A stretch of 64,000 nt of DNA from Nemania diffusa (Eukaryota; Ascomycota; Sordariomycetes; Xylariales; Xylariaceae): NCBI GenBank assembly GCA_038501195.1, contig JBBPUQ010000009.1, forward strand, positions 2,976,001 to 3,040,000. The letters are read 5' to 3'. Below are positions 10,016 to 21,268 of this stretch, one piece after another (the stretch's first letter is position 1; each line of letters begins with the position of its first letter). Under the pieces are notes generated by a model, which saw only the letters and a program-made list of their open reading frames with translations, was not told where the DNA came from and did not search any database. The position numbers were made by a program, and so were the translations under genes.

Positions 10016-12671
10016 GTTGTCGATGTGGCAGTTAGTGTCGCCTCTCTCCCTCCCACTCAGGCGGTTGAGGAGCGCAACATCCAAGTCGAGCAAAACGGGA
10101 GAAATAACAAGAGCAACGGTACTTCGACATTGATCGCCGGAGCAGTGACAGGAGAGGTAGCATGTTCATGAGGAAATGCAATAGAATATGTGAGCGTGTG
10201 GGGCCACTAATCAAGTCCCAAGATAGGAATTCCTTCACACTACCTACGCTGCTCCCAGGCCAAGGGCGCGATGGCCAACGGGGCCCCGGAGCAAGGCAGA
10301 TCATAGTGTGGCATAACAAATGGGCTCTGTGGTAGTCTGTGGTGGCCTGGAAGGTATAGGAGCGGTTCTAACGCCAAAGATGGTATACTGTACCGGGCGC
10401 TGGTGATGACGATGACGGGAGTGATGGACGCACGTACCTTGCTCTCTCGTCTGCTAGCCTAGCACTCGGCGCGTACCTACTGCAGACGGTAGACGTGATG
10501 TGCTACCCCCAAACAAGGGAGCGTAGAAACGGGGAATTTTAAATTGGGTGGGTGCTGATGCTGGGGAACGTGTCCTGTGTTCCCTGTCGGCCTCGACCCT
10601 CGTGGGTGTTTGTCGCCCTGTGCTCTAGTGTAGTGCGTTTCAACTCCTCAGCAGGAGAGCGCAATTGCTGGATGCCACGAAAGATGGCCGCGAGCGAGGT
10701 GCCTCGGGGATGCCTAGGGATGCGTTCAGAAGGCGGCGAGGTGAGGTGGATGGAAGGCTCATGACACACAAGCAGGCAGACTCCGAGTCCAGATGTTGCT
10801 CCTGGCGATATGGATGGATGGCGCTTGACTGTGGGGGTGTGAGCACGGAGGCAGCTTCTCAGGGGGCGGCTCGATACAGTGCGTATATCGTGATTATTAT
10901 GTGTTTCGTATGGATTAATGGCACTGTATACCTCGAGTTATGCGGGCTAGTGGGGTTCTACATGCACTCAACCCTACATGTCCCGGCTTCGAGAGAAATA
11001 TAAACGCGTATGTACATATCAAAGTAATCCTTGACCCCACATGAACCACAATTGCATTCATATCGAATACTCCAGCTAGTGGGTATTGTTAACTGTTAAC
11101 AAAACATGGATTTCCGAGTAAGCGATTCCTGCGGTTGTAATTTGTAACTGTGCAGTCTCGAAACCACTCCATACGAAGTTTAGAGGCAACAACCTAGTAG
11201 ATACATAGCCTGATTAAATGAATACTGTACATATACAATTATGAGGTTTGCGTAAGGCTTTCCGCGTTGGCACTCAGCCAACATAGGTAACTCCTCCGGC
11301 ATCAGCCGCAAGCTCTGTCGTAGAATCAACACCAGCACAGACTAAGTGCTAGGGAGAGCAACGCCTGAGCGAACGAACACCAGGTCGGGTCTTCCTTAGT
11401 GCTGTTCCGCCCTAGTTTGGCAAACTAGACTACCTAGAGTAGGTAGATCAGAAATAATTGGAAAGTGATATACACTAGGGAAATCAAATATAGCACTGCT
11501 GCAGATCTAGAAGCATATTTAATTAAATCTGTCCTACAGAAACACCCATCAGGTGCACCGTAAGGTATGGCTGATAACAGAGATGATCCCTATTACATGT
11601 AACTCCATACATATCCAACTAGGTAGAATTACCTACTCGGACACGGACATAATTCTTAGACCTATGTATCTGCCTGATGAGGAAGCTGTAAGATTGTATC
11701 ACTAATTGTCTAGTACAACTATTAGTCTCCATCCAGATTATCTGCAACGGCCGCCACACATTTATATACATATACTATTTCTCGACATAAAACTGTCTGT
11801 ACTTAGTAAGAAAAACGTTTCAAAGTTGACGGGCAGCCTTGAAGCCGCACGCCACGTGTTTTACAAGGGTCTCACGGTATCTCGACCAGGTTTTGCACAT
11901 CCATCCATGGTGTACCTCTGTACCCATGTAAGCCCCCTTTCGGTAAAGGGTCTTATATAGATGCCTAGGTCTATACTATAGCTATCTAGTCTACTAAGTA
12001 AATAGATAAATAAAGAGCTAAGCGTCCGATGCGGTTACTTCCTGTCCAGTGTTTCGCGATGATGGAGAAATACTTTCTCTAGTCCCGGGACTACCATCCG
12101 TGACTCCGATCATATACATAGCTTTGAACATCATAAATCATAAATCTTGGGCCTGTGGCTGGCGAATCAAAGTTGAATCCTTAGTTCTAGGAGAGTCGAC
12201 AACAGATAAAGGCCGGGCTCTCCGTATAGTGAAGAAAAAAAAATAGAAAAACTCCAATGCCTAATGCAAGGGGTGTTGATCAAACCCTGGTCCGCGTATA
12301 TGTAGGTCTGATGATCAATTACGATATATCTAGGACTACTGTAGGGTGCAAGTAGTACACAACCCCTTTTTTGGCTGTCTGTTGTGAAGGGACGCGACAA
12401 CCCTAAGTCACTGGCCTCACCCAGGAGGACGCTCGGTTAGCTTCACGACGCAAGATATGCCCGAGCATTCCTAGATTGTTCATTTCTTGATCTCATTTCT
12501 TCATATTCCCAGTCCTACATATTCGATGCTCACAGCAAGCAAGGACGATTCATAGCATACATCTTTTCTAAATTAGGTATCCTGTTCCGCCGCTACTGCC
12601 GCTGATAGCCGCCTGATAGAACGTGTCTTAGAGCGAACGAGGAAATGGAATTAAGCAGAAATATGCTCACT
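10016..12671. other. Intergenic, 2.65 kb
   Basis: The first 80 bases may be 5' UTR of the kelch gene. The rest is a long, AT-rich, stop-dense stretch with TAGGTA-type motifs (11425-11445, 11620-11635). Short open frames (for example 10665-11003 plus strand) show no recognisable domain or splice logic and are not called. Confidence 0.45.
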
Positions 12672-13568
12672 CTACTGCGAAGGTAGAGTGGTAAAGCGGA
12701 GGTAGGGCTTGACGGTGCGGAAACCAGGGAAGAGCTCCTTGGCCTGCTCATCCTTGATGACGGGGGCGACAATGACGTCGTCGCCGGGAACCCAGTTGAT
12801 AGGGGTGGTAACCTTGTGCTTGTCGCCGGTCTGCAGCGAATCGACGATGCGCAGCACCTCGGCCGAGTTGCGGCCAGTGGAGGCTGGGTATGACAGGATG
12901 GTGCGGATCTTCTTGCTAGGGTCGATGATGAAGACGGAGCGAATGGTGAAAGCAATGCCCTTCTCGTCGACGTTGGTGGTGTCCTGGTAATCAATCCTGT
13001 CGATTGGCCAGTCAGCGCGTGATTTCTTTTTCCTTTTTTTTCCTTTTTTTTTGTTGGGGCGCATTGCATCAGACGACGGGGAATATTGCTTACATGTCGT
13101 ACAGGTAGGCGACCTTGCGCTCCTTGTCGGCGATGATGGGGAAGGAAACCTTGCCGCCTGTGACCTCATCGATATCCTTGATCCATCCCTCATGGCTACC
13201 AAGAGTGTTGGCAGACAGACCGATCAGCTTGACACCGCGCTTGGTGAACTCGGGCTCAAGCTTGGCGAAGGCACCGAGCTCGGTGGTGCAGACGGGGGTG
13301 TAATCCTCAGGGTGGGAGAAGAAAACGACCCATTTATCGCCAACGAACTCGTGGAAGTCGATGGGGCCATTGGTGGTGTCAGCCTTGAAGTTAGGGGCGA
13401 CAGTGCCGAGGCGTAGACTAGAAGAGCGGACAAGGAGTGTCAGTCAATGACATGAAGATTCAGAAGCACGGGTAATTTGGCGAGGGAAAAATGCGCGAAA
13501 CGTGGAATGCGACGCGCGCCGGGGAAATAGATAGATACTCACGGTGCGGGACGAGCGTCGGTAGCCAT
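12672..13568 (-). CDS. 1-Cys peroxiredoxin (Prx1/PRDX6 family)
   Basis: Three exons (13543-13568, 13094-13417, 12672-12996) encode 224 residues. The introns are 125 and 97 nt (GTGAGT...TCTAG; GTAAGC...GACAG). The thioredoxin-fold peroxidase site is SHPEDYTPVCTTE, with the peroxidatic cysteine at Cys52; the protein ends with the long C-terminal extension typical of the 1-Cys/Prx6 group (FPGFRTVKPYLRFTTLPSQ). These enzymes reduce hydrogen peroxide and alkyl hydroperoxides, using glutathione or thioredoxin for recycling. Yeast Prx1 is mitochondrial, but no targeting peptide is apparent here (MATDARPAPLRLG), so a cytosolic location is more likely. The second intron contains a purine-rich run on the coding strand. 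Family and exon structure are secure. Confidence 0.96.
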
Positions 13569-15568
13569 TGTGGGTATAAGTTTTTGAAGATTGGAGGTTG
13601 AGTGTATAAACAGATAGGTAGGTAAATATGAGGATAGAGTGAAAAAAAAATAGTAGTACTAGGAAGGGGTATCAAAATAATAATAGTCTAACAAAGATCA
13701 GACGGCCAAAACTAAGAAATGAGGGGTAAAACCCAGAAGATATTTATCTACTACTTTTAGCTGAGCTCACGATGGCGCGATCTCCCTGCGAGATTGTTAA
13801 TTGGGGGGGTATAGGGGTCATCTGTTCATTTCTCGTCTTTTCGTCTCTGCGAAGCACGCGTGGCCGACGTAGACCTTACTGTTTCCGTGACTGACTACCG
13901 TTGCTCTCTACCCCATCCATCGTCTTTACTCACCTACCCTTACCTAGGTGCTTTGGCAACACTCCCACAAGATCCCAAGGCCAATTCTGGTGTCTCGATG
14001 TGGTCCCGGAGCTGCAGGCGGCATGACGATTGCAGTGACGAGTGTATATGATACAAGTTAGGGTACTTGGTTATATGTTTTGTTATAGGCGACTTATACA
14101 CGTGCAGTGATCCAACAACTCACTGGCCGGTGTTACAGAGCCCTATAACCTAGGTATTCTAGCTCTGCCTTATGGTATCCATACGCGCAGCTGCTGGGTA
14201 GATCGGTACCAATTCTAAGATATCGAAGGCAGATTGATACCTACATGCATCTGGTATCTTGGCGGTGATAGGTCGGCGACTAGAAACTTTCTCAGCCCCT
14301 CGACGGTTCCCCTCCAACCCCTCAACCCCTCACTAGCCCCCATACAGGCAAACGGCAAACGCTATTGAATTGCGTGCTGCGCGCTGTCATTCATTGGTAT
14401 CCTACGACGGCAGGCCCCGCCCCCTCCAAATATTGTCATTTCTGCCCACAATAATGCCATCATCCCGACTGCCCCCCGGCACCCACAGTCTCCGTGCCGC
14501 TGTGAAGACAACCGGACGTCGCGGCTGTCGGGATTGGAACTCATCATCAGCCTCAGACTGGACACATCTCCTGTGTGGCATGCATCGTAAGGCAGATGCA
14601 TGGGGGAAGATAAATACGTCATGCAGTCATACAACTAAGGTCTTTCGTCCAAAGCTCCCCTCGCTCTTTTATATAAACAGTGTACACGACTCCGGCGACG
14701 GCTGAGGTAACATACCCCATGAATCCAGTAACGCCGCAACAGATCTAGAGCATCAGATGAACGTTATAATGCAACTTTGTATTTGCTAGGTTCTTAGGCG
14801 TACGAAGATATACTTGCCTGTCGATGTTGTCCTGTTCTTTATCTCGGTCCTCTATCTAGAGGCCAGGGCAAATATATAAAGGTCTTGCACTTTAAATTAC
14901 GCAGTACAGTGAATCGCGTCTCTTCGTAGTGCTGAACTATTGTATTGCTCATCGAATGCTTTACACAATCCTTCAAACTTAAGAAGGGAAAATGGGGTCC
15001 CTAGAATGTGTGAAGACCAGAATCTCGCGTGCAACCGAATTCGTATTACTTATACTAGAAGTAGGATGTAGAGAGACGACTTAGGTACCCTCTTTTAGTG
15101 ATGGTGCTTTGAACTAAGTAGGTAGGTAACATGCAATTTGATGTCGAAGCAGGTAGTACGTAGGGCGTTCGAACTAGCCCCCATTGTTTTATAGGGCGTT
15201 GGGGCTGAAGATCGAATTGGACCAATGTGTCTCCCTCCTTTTTGGTTAGGTGTTTTGAGAAATCAGGCTGCCAATCCCATTCGCCGTCCGTCCCATCCTT
15301 CCAGAATGCTAGAATATTCATGCCCGAATGCAGTTGGGAATAGAGCCGCTCATCTCGAGAAGATCGAGTGTCTTCCGTCCCCTCTGCTTTCAGACTTTTG
15401 AGCTTAAAAAGTTGCACCCAAACGCCATTGCGTAGATCTTAGATCATATATACGCGCTTTTTCCGAGTGCCATTACCATGCATCATGCCGTCACCATTCC
15501 CGCTCATACAAGTCTCGTGGCGATATTGGAGGCGTCTCCCTATGGCACACAAGCACCGCCGCCTTTTT
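13569..15568. other. Intergenic, about 2 kb
   Basis: This holds the peroxiredoxin promoter and further non-coding DNA. A minus-strand frame at 15055-15417 looks mildly protein-like (FWKDGTDGEWDWQPDFS) but starts at GTG, and I could not join it to any upstream exon, so it is not called. CCTAGGT motifs occur near 13943 and 14150. Confidence 0.4.
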
Positions 15569-15745
15569 TCATCCATCCCGAGCCCGGGTGCAGTCGTCGC
15601 ACAGGCCGCCGGCATCCGACTCCTCGGTGGTGACGTTCCTGTCGTCACAGCTCCCCGTCGTGGCAAAGCCATCGCAGTCGCTGGTTTTGATCTCGTCACT
15701 CGTGTACCAGGCACCGCACTCGTCGCAGTACCACTTTAGCAACAT
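15569..15745 (-). CDS. Possible Cys-rich zinc-ribbon-like microprotein
   Basis: A short frame starts at ATG 15745 (a second in-frame ATG lies at 15757) and encodes 58 residues. It has a CxxC pair near the start (WYCDECGAWYTSDE), two single cysteines in the middle, and a second CxxC pair near the end (LCDDC): six cysteines, with CxxC at each end. This spacing would suit a small metal-binding ribbon. The protein is acidic. No family is recognised, and the frame overlaps other open frames on both strands. A GAGGACAG just before ATG 15757 could be an acceptor, so this might be an exon of a larger gene. It has no clear promoter or neighbour link. Confidence 0.3.
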   Translation of the reverse strand: MLLKWYCDECGAWYTSDEIKTSDCDGFATTGSCDDRNVTTEESDAGGLCDDCTRARDG

Positions 15746-15757
15746 GTAGGTGCACAT

Positions 15758-16617
15758 CTGTCCTCGTACTGAGCTGCTGTTACCGTAGCCAGGGTCTCCG
15801 GGAGAAAAGGGTAATTAGCACGCGCGCTCAACGTAGGCGGCGCTGGGCGACGCTGGGCCATCTTACTCACTAGAGCCTGGGTGTGGTTTCAAGGATTCAT
15901 CGTTGCGAATGACCGATCACAGTCCAAGTTTTGACCATCCAGACCCACGGGGCTAGCCGTCTTGTATAACATAGTGCAGGCTCATAAACCATCCACGGGC
16001 CATACGGGCCATAGCTCGTACGTATGCACGCACGCCTAGCAATTGCACCACACTGGCATGATATGCCTAGAAACCAGCATATCAGGCATATCAGGCACAG
16101 TGAAACAAAAAACGTGTACCAAAACTCCCAGGACACATAGAAACCGACAATTAAGTAATGGAATCAGGATTTATTGATTGGATGCATAGTAGATGGTGAC
16201 ACCTCGGCTGCGCTGGGCCCATCCCCGACGAGATACGCTTGGACGAGCCCAATAGTGGATAGTATGTTCATTGGCCATCTGAACCGCCGGGTCACACTGA
16301 GCCCAGGCCCCTGGCCGCCACTAGAAGAGCCTCGGAATACGTCTCGCCGAATCTACGGTTTCCACATACTCGAAAACTACCCATCGGACAAATCCGGTAC
16401 GGTATTGTCATACTTGCCCGTCCGTCAGGCCCGTTAATCACGCGGTTTATAACGTGCTACCCATGAGGACACGAAGCCAAAACCCGTCCCGCCTCCAATC
16501 CATTTGGCGATATGCTGTGCATCTGCATGCTAAAGAACATGGCGAACAACATTACCTCATCACTGGTTAGAATATATAACGAGTTGTGGGGGCTGTCACA
16601 TATCGTGCTGCACAACA
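15758..16617. other. Intergenic, 0.86 kb
   Basis: This is the 3' flank of N-myristoyltransferase. Short frames here are unconvincing and I see no repeat. Confidence 0.45.
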
Positions 16618-18310
16618 TCAGATTTGTGTTTTCCTAGACACGTCAGTATCTGCATGGGTTACGTTTGCCTTTTCTCGCGAGACATACCCGATGCCACTCA
16701 AAGTTTCGAGGTCTAAGCGATTTCTCTTGTCGACACCGCCAGCTATGGGATTCGCCCGGTAGTTGAACAGATAGTAATGAAGCTGCCCATCTCCTGGCCC
16801 GAATTTCTGGTCCTCGAGGAACAGGCCGTTATCCATCAATGACAAGGCGTTGTATACATCGAACTTATATTGTTTGCAGTATACCAAGGAATCCGACACA
16901 AGCGCGTTCAGTCGAGCCTTGAGTGCATTCTTGTCTACGGTGTCGGTAAGGCCAACCTCGGTTGCATAATAGAATAGGTAGGCTGCCTTGATATTTGAAT
17001 GCTTTGGATGATTGATTACCGACGACTCAAGGCAATAGAACGATACAAAATCAGTTATGTTTTTATGGTCGTCCTGTGATGCGGGTTAACACGACGGTGC
17101 TAGAATACCGAAAAGAAAAGAGGCATCTTACCTCGACCACATAGGTCCATACAACCTGTTCCTCGGGTGCATCTTTCTTGTTGTGTAAAAGCCAATGCTC
17201 GATCTCATGCTTGTCAAATGTTGCAGCCATATCGTATTTGGCAAGGTACCGTGTAAGGAGGTCCTGCACGGCTGCGACATCTTTCTTTTGCATTTCTCTT
17301 AAGCCCCTCGTCGAAGTTCGCTCAGGCACGGCATATTTTCTTATCTGGAACTGTGGTTTGCTGTTGGCTGGCAAGGGACTGAAACCGACGTCGTACAGCT
17401 TCTGCCAATTAATGGCACGGTGGTAATATCGACAGGTGCTGATCGGCTTCGGAAGAACAATTCCGCCAGTATAGATAGCCTGGAAAACACCTTCTAGATT
17501 GCACAGACGTGTTATCTCTTTAATAAGGACGGGCGCGAGCCGTTTAGAGCGAAGCTTCTTATGGATACAAAGGAAATTGACCTCAGAGGCGTGGAGGATC
17601 TTGTCTCGGATGCGTAGTTCGACAGGGATGGCAGCGATGAAGGCAACAAGCTTCTTGGACTGGGACGCTCGAACTCCCCTATGCCACTCTTTCTTCCAGC
17701 CAGGTGGCATCATGGCCCTAGTAGTGAGAACGTGTCAGCTGGCCCGCGCCCTTGTTGGGTGCTTTCAAACACTTGAAACCCACCATTTCAATATGCTGGC
17801 AGAGTAGTTGAAGCGAAACATTGCCTCGTCGTCTTCTACATAGTGGCCGTTCAGCAGCTCCCAGACCTCCTTCAGTTGGGCCTCGTCGAGTAGATCGAGA
17901 GTAGCCCATTCGAAGCCATCGACCAATGGCGGGGGATTCTTTGAAATCTCGTCGACAGTCTGTATCTTGATGGGTCCCTCTTTAAACGGTTCATTGGGGT
18001 TTTGATCGTCGCCGAACTTAGGCACAGGTTGGGTGGCCCAGAACTTGTAAGCACCCATGTCCTTGACGTTCTTGCCGCTCGAGGCGAGGCCAGTCATGAT
18101 CTCTTGCAAATTCAGGCGGCGGAGCGCTTCGGCGGCCGCATCGGGGTTGTCGTCGGACCCATTGGCAAGTTCGGTAGCCAGGGCGGGATTCAGATCAAGG
18201 AGTTGGGTGACCTGCTCGGTAGATAGACCGTCGATGGCTTTGTGGAGCTTTTTGGCAGCCTTCTCCTTCTCCTTGCCCTTGCGATTCGATGGTTTGGACT
18301 CCTCGGCCAT
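16618..18310 (-). CDS. NMT1: Glycylpeptide N-tetradecanoyltransferase (N-myristoyltransferase)
   Basis: Exons 17784-18310, 17132-17717, 16688-17073 and 16618-16633 encode 504 residues. The enzyme transfers myristate from myristoyl-CoA to N-terminal glycines of cytosolic client proteins. A lysine-rich N-terminus ([15 protein letters not shown]), typical of ribosome association, precedes the N-terminal GNAT-like domain ([40 protein letters not shown]) and the C-terminal domain ([29 protein letters not shown]). Introns are 66, 58 and 54 nt. The last one (16634-16687) starts GTATGT, has the branch site ACTGAC and ends CTAG. Removing it ends the protein Gly-Ile-Gly plus KTQI, four residues after the glycine as in yeast Nmt1 (GVVML ending). 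Reading through instead adds a tail of about 20 residues. Confidence 0.95.
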
Positions 18311-19035
18311 GGCGAAGGATTACCTGTCAGCTAACAGATAGTTCTGGGTCCCCCGTGAGCTACTGAGGTACTGAGAAAGATGGCGGCTGCTGTTGTTGCG
18401 AGCGTGGTGACGAGATAATGTCAGCTGGAGTAGTATTTAGCACGCAGTACCTACATTAGTTAAGAGTTTCTGGACAGATCGCGGGGTTGATCTTAAGGCT
18501 ATCTACACGCGCTTAGCTTGGTGGGGTAAAAACGCTGTGCAGGTGCGAGTGTGAAAAGGAAGGTGTGGGGGGTAATGAGACCACTACAGTTTTAGCTGCT
18601 TTCTGTACGGCTACAGACAACCCTTTCCAATACAACATCCTTTTTTTCCTGTCGAAAGCTTTCTGTGGTATGCTGAATCTTTACGCATATCTACATAGGT
18701 ATGTACTGTTACCTTCAATGTTGGCGCGCACAGTCCACTTAGCGCATGTGTCACAGGGTACCTAGGTACATGCCTAAGCCTCATCATTTAATAGATGCAT
18801 ATCATATTAACAGGTATACCAATGTAGTACCTAGGTACCTACCTAAAGAGCTCATATATCAACTACGCAATGTTGAAAGAGCGCTCATTATAAAACGTGC
18901 GCATAAAGGAAGGTATAGAGGTTATAATCTCGATACTTCAGGCCTTTGGACTGGATTTTAGAGATTGTATTTGCAATAAGTTAGAATTTATACAACATGC
19001 AAGATGGCCGGAGAACTTAAGACACTAAAGTTAAG
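18311..19035. other. Intergenic with repeated GTACCTAGGTAC palindrome
   Basis: This is the NMT promoter and the 3' flank of the ABHD12-like gene. The perfect 12-base palindrome GTACCTAGGTAC occurs at 18758-18769 and again at 18827-18838. No gene is seen. Confidence 0.55.
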
Positions 19036-20666
19036 TCATTGTATCATATTAGCGTAGGTATCCGTGTCTAGCGAAAATATCCTCATGACCGCGAGTGCAA
19101 CGGCAGAGGATAGCATGACGCCATTGTGTCCTACGTAGTTTTCGTTAGCTGATTTGTTTCAGATATGTCTGCAGATGTGTTGGTAAGCTGGCATACCTCC
19201 GTACGCTACTAACTCTTGCCGAATGATAATATCTGGCTCAGCTATGACAGTAGAAATGAAGGTGCCGTCATCAAATTGGGTAGTCCTTTGCTTTTTCCAT
19301 GACTGAAATGCTTCATCGTCTAAGACTTGGTCAAGGGTTGCGTTGGCAGCCGATTTGAAAAGGGCGTCGCTTTCGTGGCATGGGATCTCTAAATCGTTTT
19401 TGGCGTGGATTAACGTTAGACGCAATCTCGTCTGGGTTAAGCGAACTATTTCCGCAAGTCGATTGGCAGAATTCCATTTATCTACAATGAAACTTTGGAA
19501 AAGGCGTAGTAGTGGTGGAATCGGCCGGAGGGGGGAGAAAACCGGGATGAAGCCCGCGCCACTGTAACTACTAAGTAGAGTAGGAACATTTGAAAATCCA
19601 GCAAGTAGGATGACACCAGCGAACTCGATCCCTCTTAGAGCAAAATGCTCGACAACGCCACTCGTCACAGCAGTCCCCAAACTGTGGCCCATTACAACAA
19701 TGCGGTCAGGTGATACGCCGGCAACTTTCATTGCCCAATCTACTACCGCAGTGCCATCTTGGATAAAGCCATCTTCAGATGGAGAACCCTACCAGAACGA
19801 GAGTCAGCTATTTTTTTGAGAGAAAAGAGGCACGTTTAATTCTCAGCAGTACACAAAAGCAAGAAGCCAAAATCATGCTGAAAGTCGAGGGTAAAAAAAA
19901 TATCTCAGAGGCGTACTGTTGACCTCCCGTAACCTCGGTAGTCAATGGTGAGAATATGGAAGCTTGAGGTATCTGTAAGAGTGTGAAAATGCTCAGTTCT
20001 CAGACCTTGGGCGATGTGCCCTGCATTCTACAACTAACAGTTAGTTGCGGCCGGCTTGACCAGCCCAGATAGCCTCGGTCACGGGTAACGCACCCCATGA
20101 ACTAGATATAATGATTAGCCTGAGAATAACATGATGGGGTCTCAACCTCGAGTTAAATAGTATGCCTTACACGAGATTACGAGTTGAGCATCTGGATCGT
20201 CTTTGAGTATTTTGAAAGATGCACTCTCGGTAATATTATTAGAGTATCCAGTAAGCTCACCTCGGAGCCTGTCTTCGTGCTTCAGAAGTGATCTCAGAGG
20301 AAGAATGTGCCATGCATAAAGGGACTCATTGCCAGATGGGAGAGTAAACGGTGTGACTTGGTTCCCTATAAGATCAAGTGTTAGATATAGTGGTAATACC
20401 TATTAGCAGTTAGATTGCCAGCCCACTTGCAAAACCCCAGTATTCCGACTTGTCAAGATCGTGCCAGAATAGGGTGTTCAGTCGGTGAGCATAGAAAAAG
20501 CTGATAGACAATGAGCTGACATAACACGAGGATAGAGTAGGATGGAGCAAACTGACTGCCTCTGAAAAAAAGAGAAGGCACCAAGAAAGAGGAAAGTCGC
20601 GTAAAGACCGATAGGTACACCTAGACTGATACCTAGAGGAATAGCCCAGTGAGAGGAGCGAGCCAT
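19036..20666 (-). CDS. ABHD12-like alpha/beta hydrolase, membrane-anchored
   Basis: Seven exons join in frame: 20557-20666, 20427-20500, 20171-20365, 20094-20101, 19917-20027, 19197-19788 and 19036-19130, giving 394 residues. The N-terminus has one membrane segment (ISLGVPIGLYATFLFLGAF). The core reads VISFHGNAGHIAQG (oxyanion HG), DYRGYGRS, the nucleophile GHSLGT (Ser202), an acid loop (HAKNDLEIP) and YGGHNG with the catalytic His. The 8-nt exon 4 supplies the Phe-His-Gly core. The last exon supplies the catalytic-His motif; without it the frame ends early in an unrelated sequence. ABHD12-type enzymes are monoacylglycerol or lysophospholipid lipases facing the ER lumen; the substrate here is inferred only. 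It diverges from SWC3 across a 600-bp promoter. Confidence 0.9.
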
Positions 20667-21268
20667 AGGCGGAATAATGCAAGGAAATGCGTTAATACTC
20701 AATAAAGGCCGCAGCTGTGTTGATTGATGCAATTGGCGATGTACCTAATAACGCTATATAACAACACAGGTAAGTACATTGGGAAGCTGCATGCATCTAA
20801 GAGATCCTGCAACTTGGATCGGCTACTACCGGGAATAGTTTATCCTTTATGTACATACTACCTACATAACTAGGTATGTAGATAAGGTAGGTCGACAGAC
20901 CCACAGCTACCTACCCTGCTGGGGATGTTAAGTTCTGCATGTGCGCAGCACACCTCACGTACTTACTAAGGTATGCGTAGATGCTTTTCTGGTCGGCAAA
21001 GCTATGCTATGTACTTCCTTCACCTCCTCATCTCAACATTGACCCAGTACTCCGGACAACACATAGTTGTTAGGTGTTCTAGCATCGCCCGCAAACTCTG
21101 AAAGTGTACCGATGTAATTCTGATTTTTATAACGAGCGTCCTTACATCTACTTTACCTTTTAGCTCGAACGAACAACGCGCGTGCGCGCGTCGGCCCTGT
21201 CGCATACCTACCGAGTGCATTGATTGTTCCACCTCGTATGTCTTGACTCATTAGCAACTCACACACTC
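20667..21268. promoter_or_regulatory. Divergent promoter region (ABHD12-like / SWC3)
   Basis: About 600 bases separate the two divergent start codons. TAGGTA/TACCT motifs cluster near 20858-20915. I see no defined operator. Confidence 0.45.

Noticed and set aside
15055..15417. Minus-strand 120-codon frame with a protein-like middle
   Set aside because: No ATG and no splice join to the Cys-rich frame upstream: the latter hits a stop before any GT donor.
16688..17073. Pseudogene status for N-myristoyltransferase because the last long frame ends wrongly
   Set aside because: A short intron with strong signals restores the expected C-terminal length.
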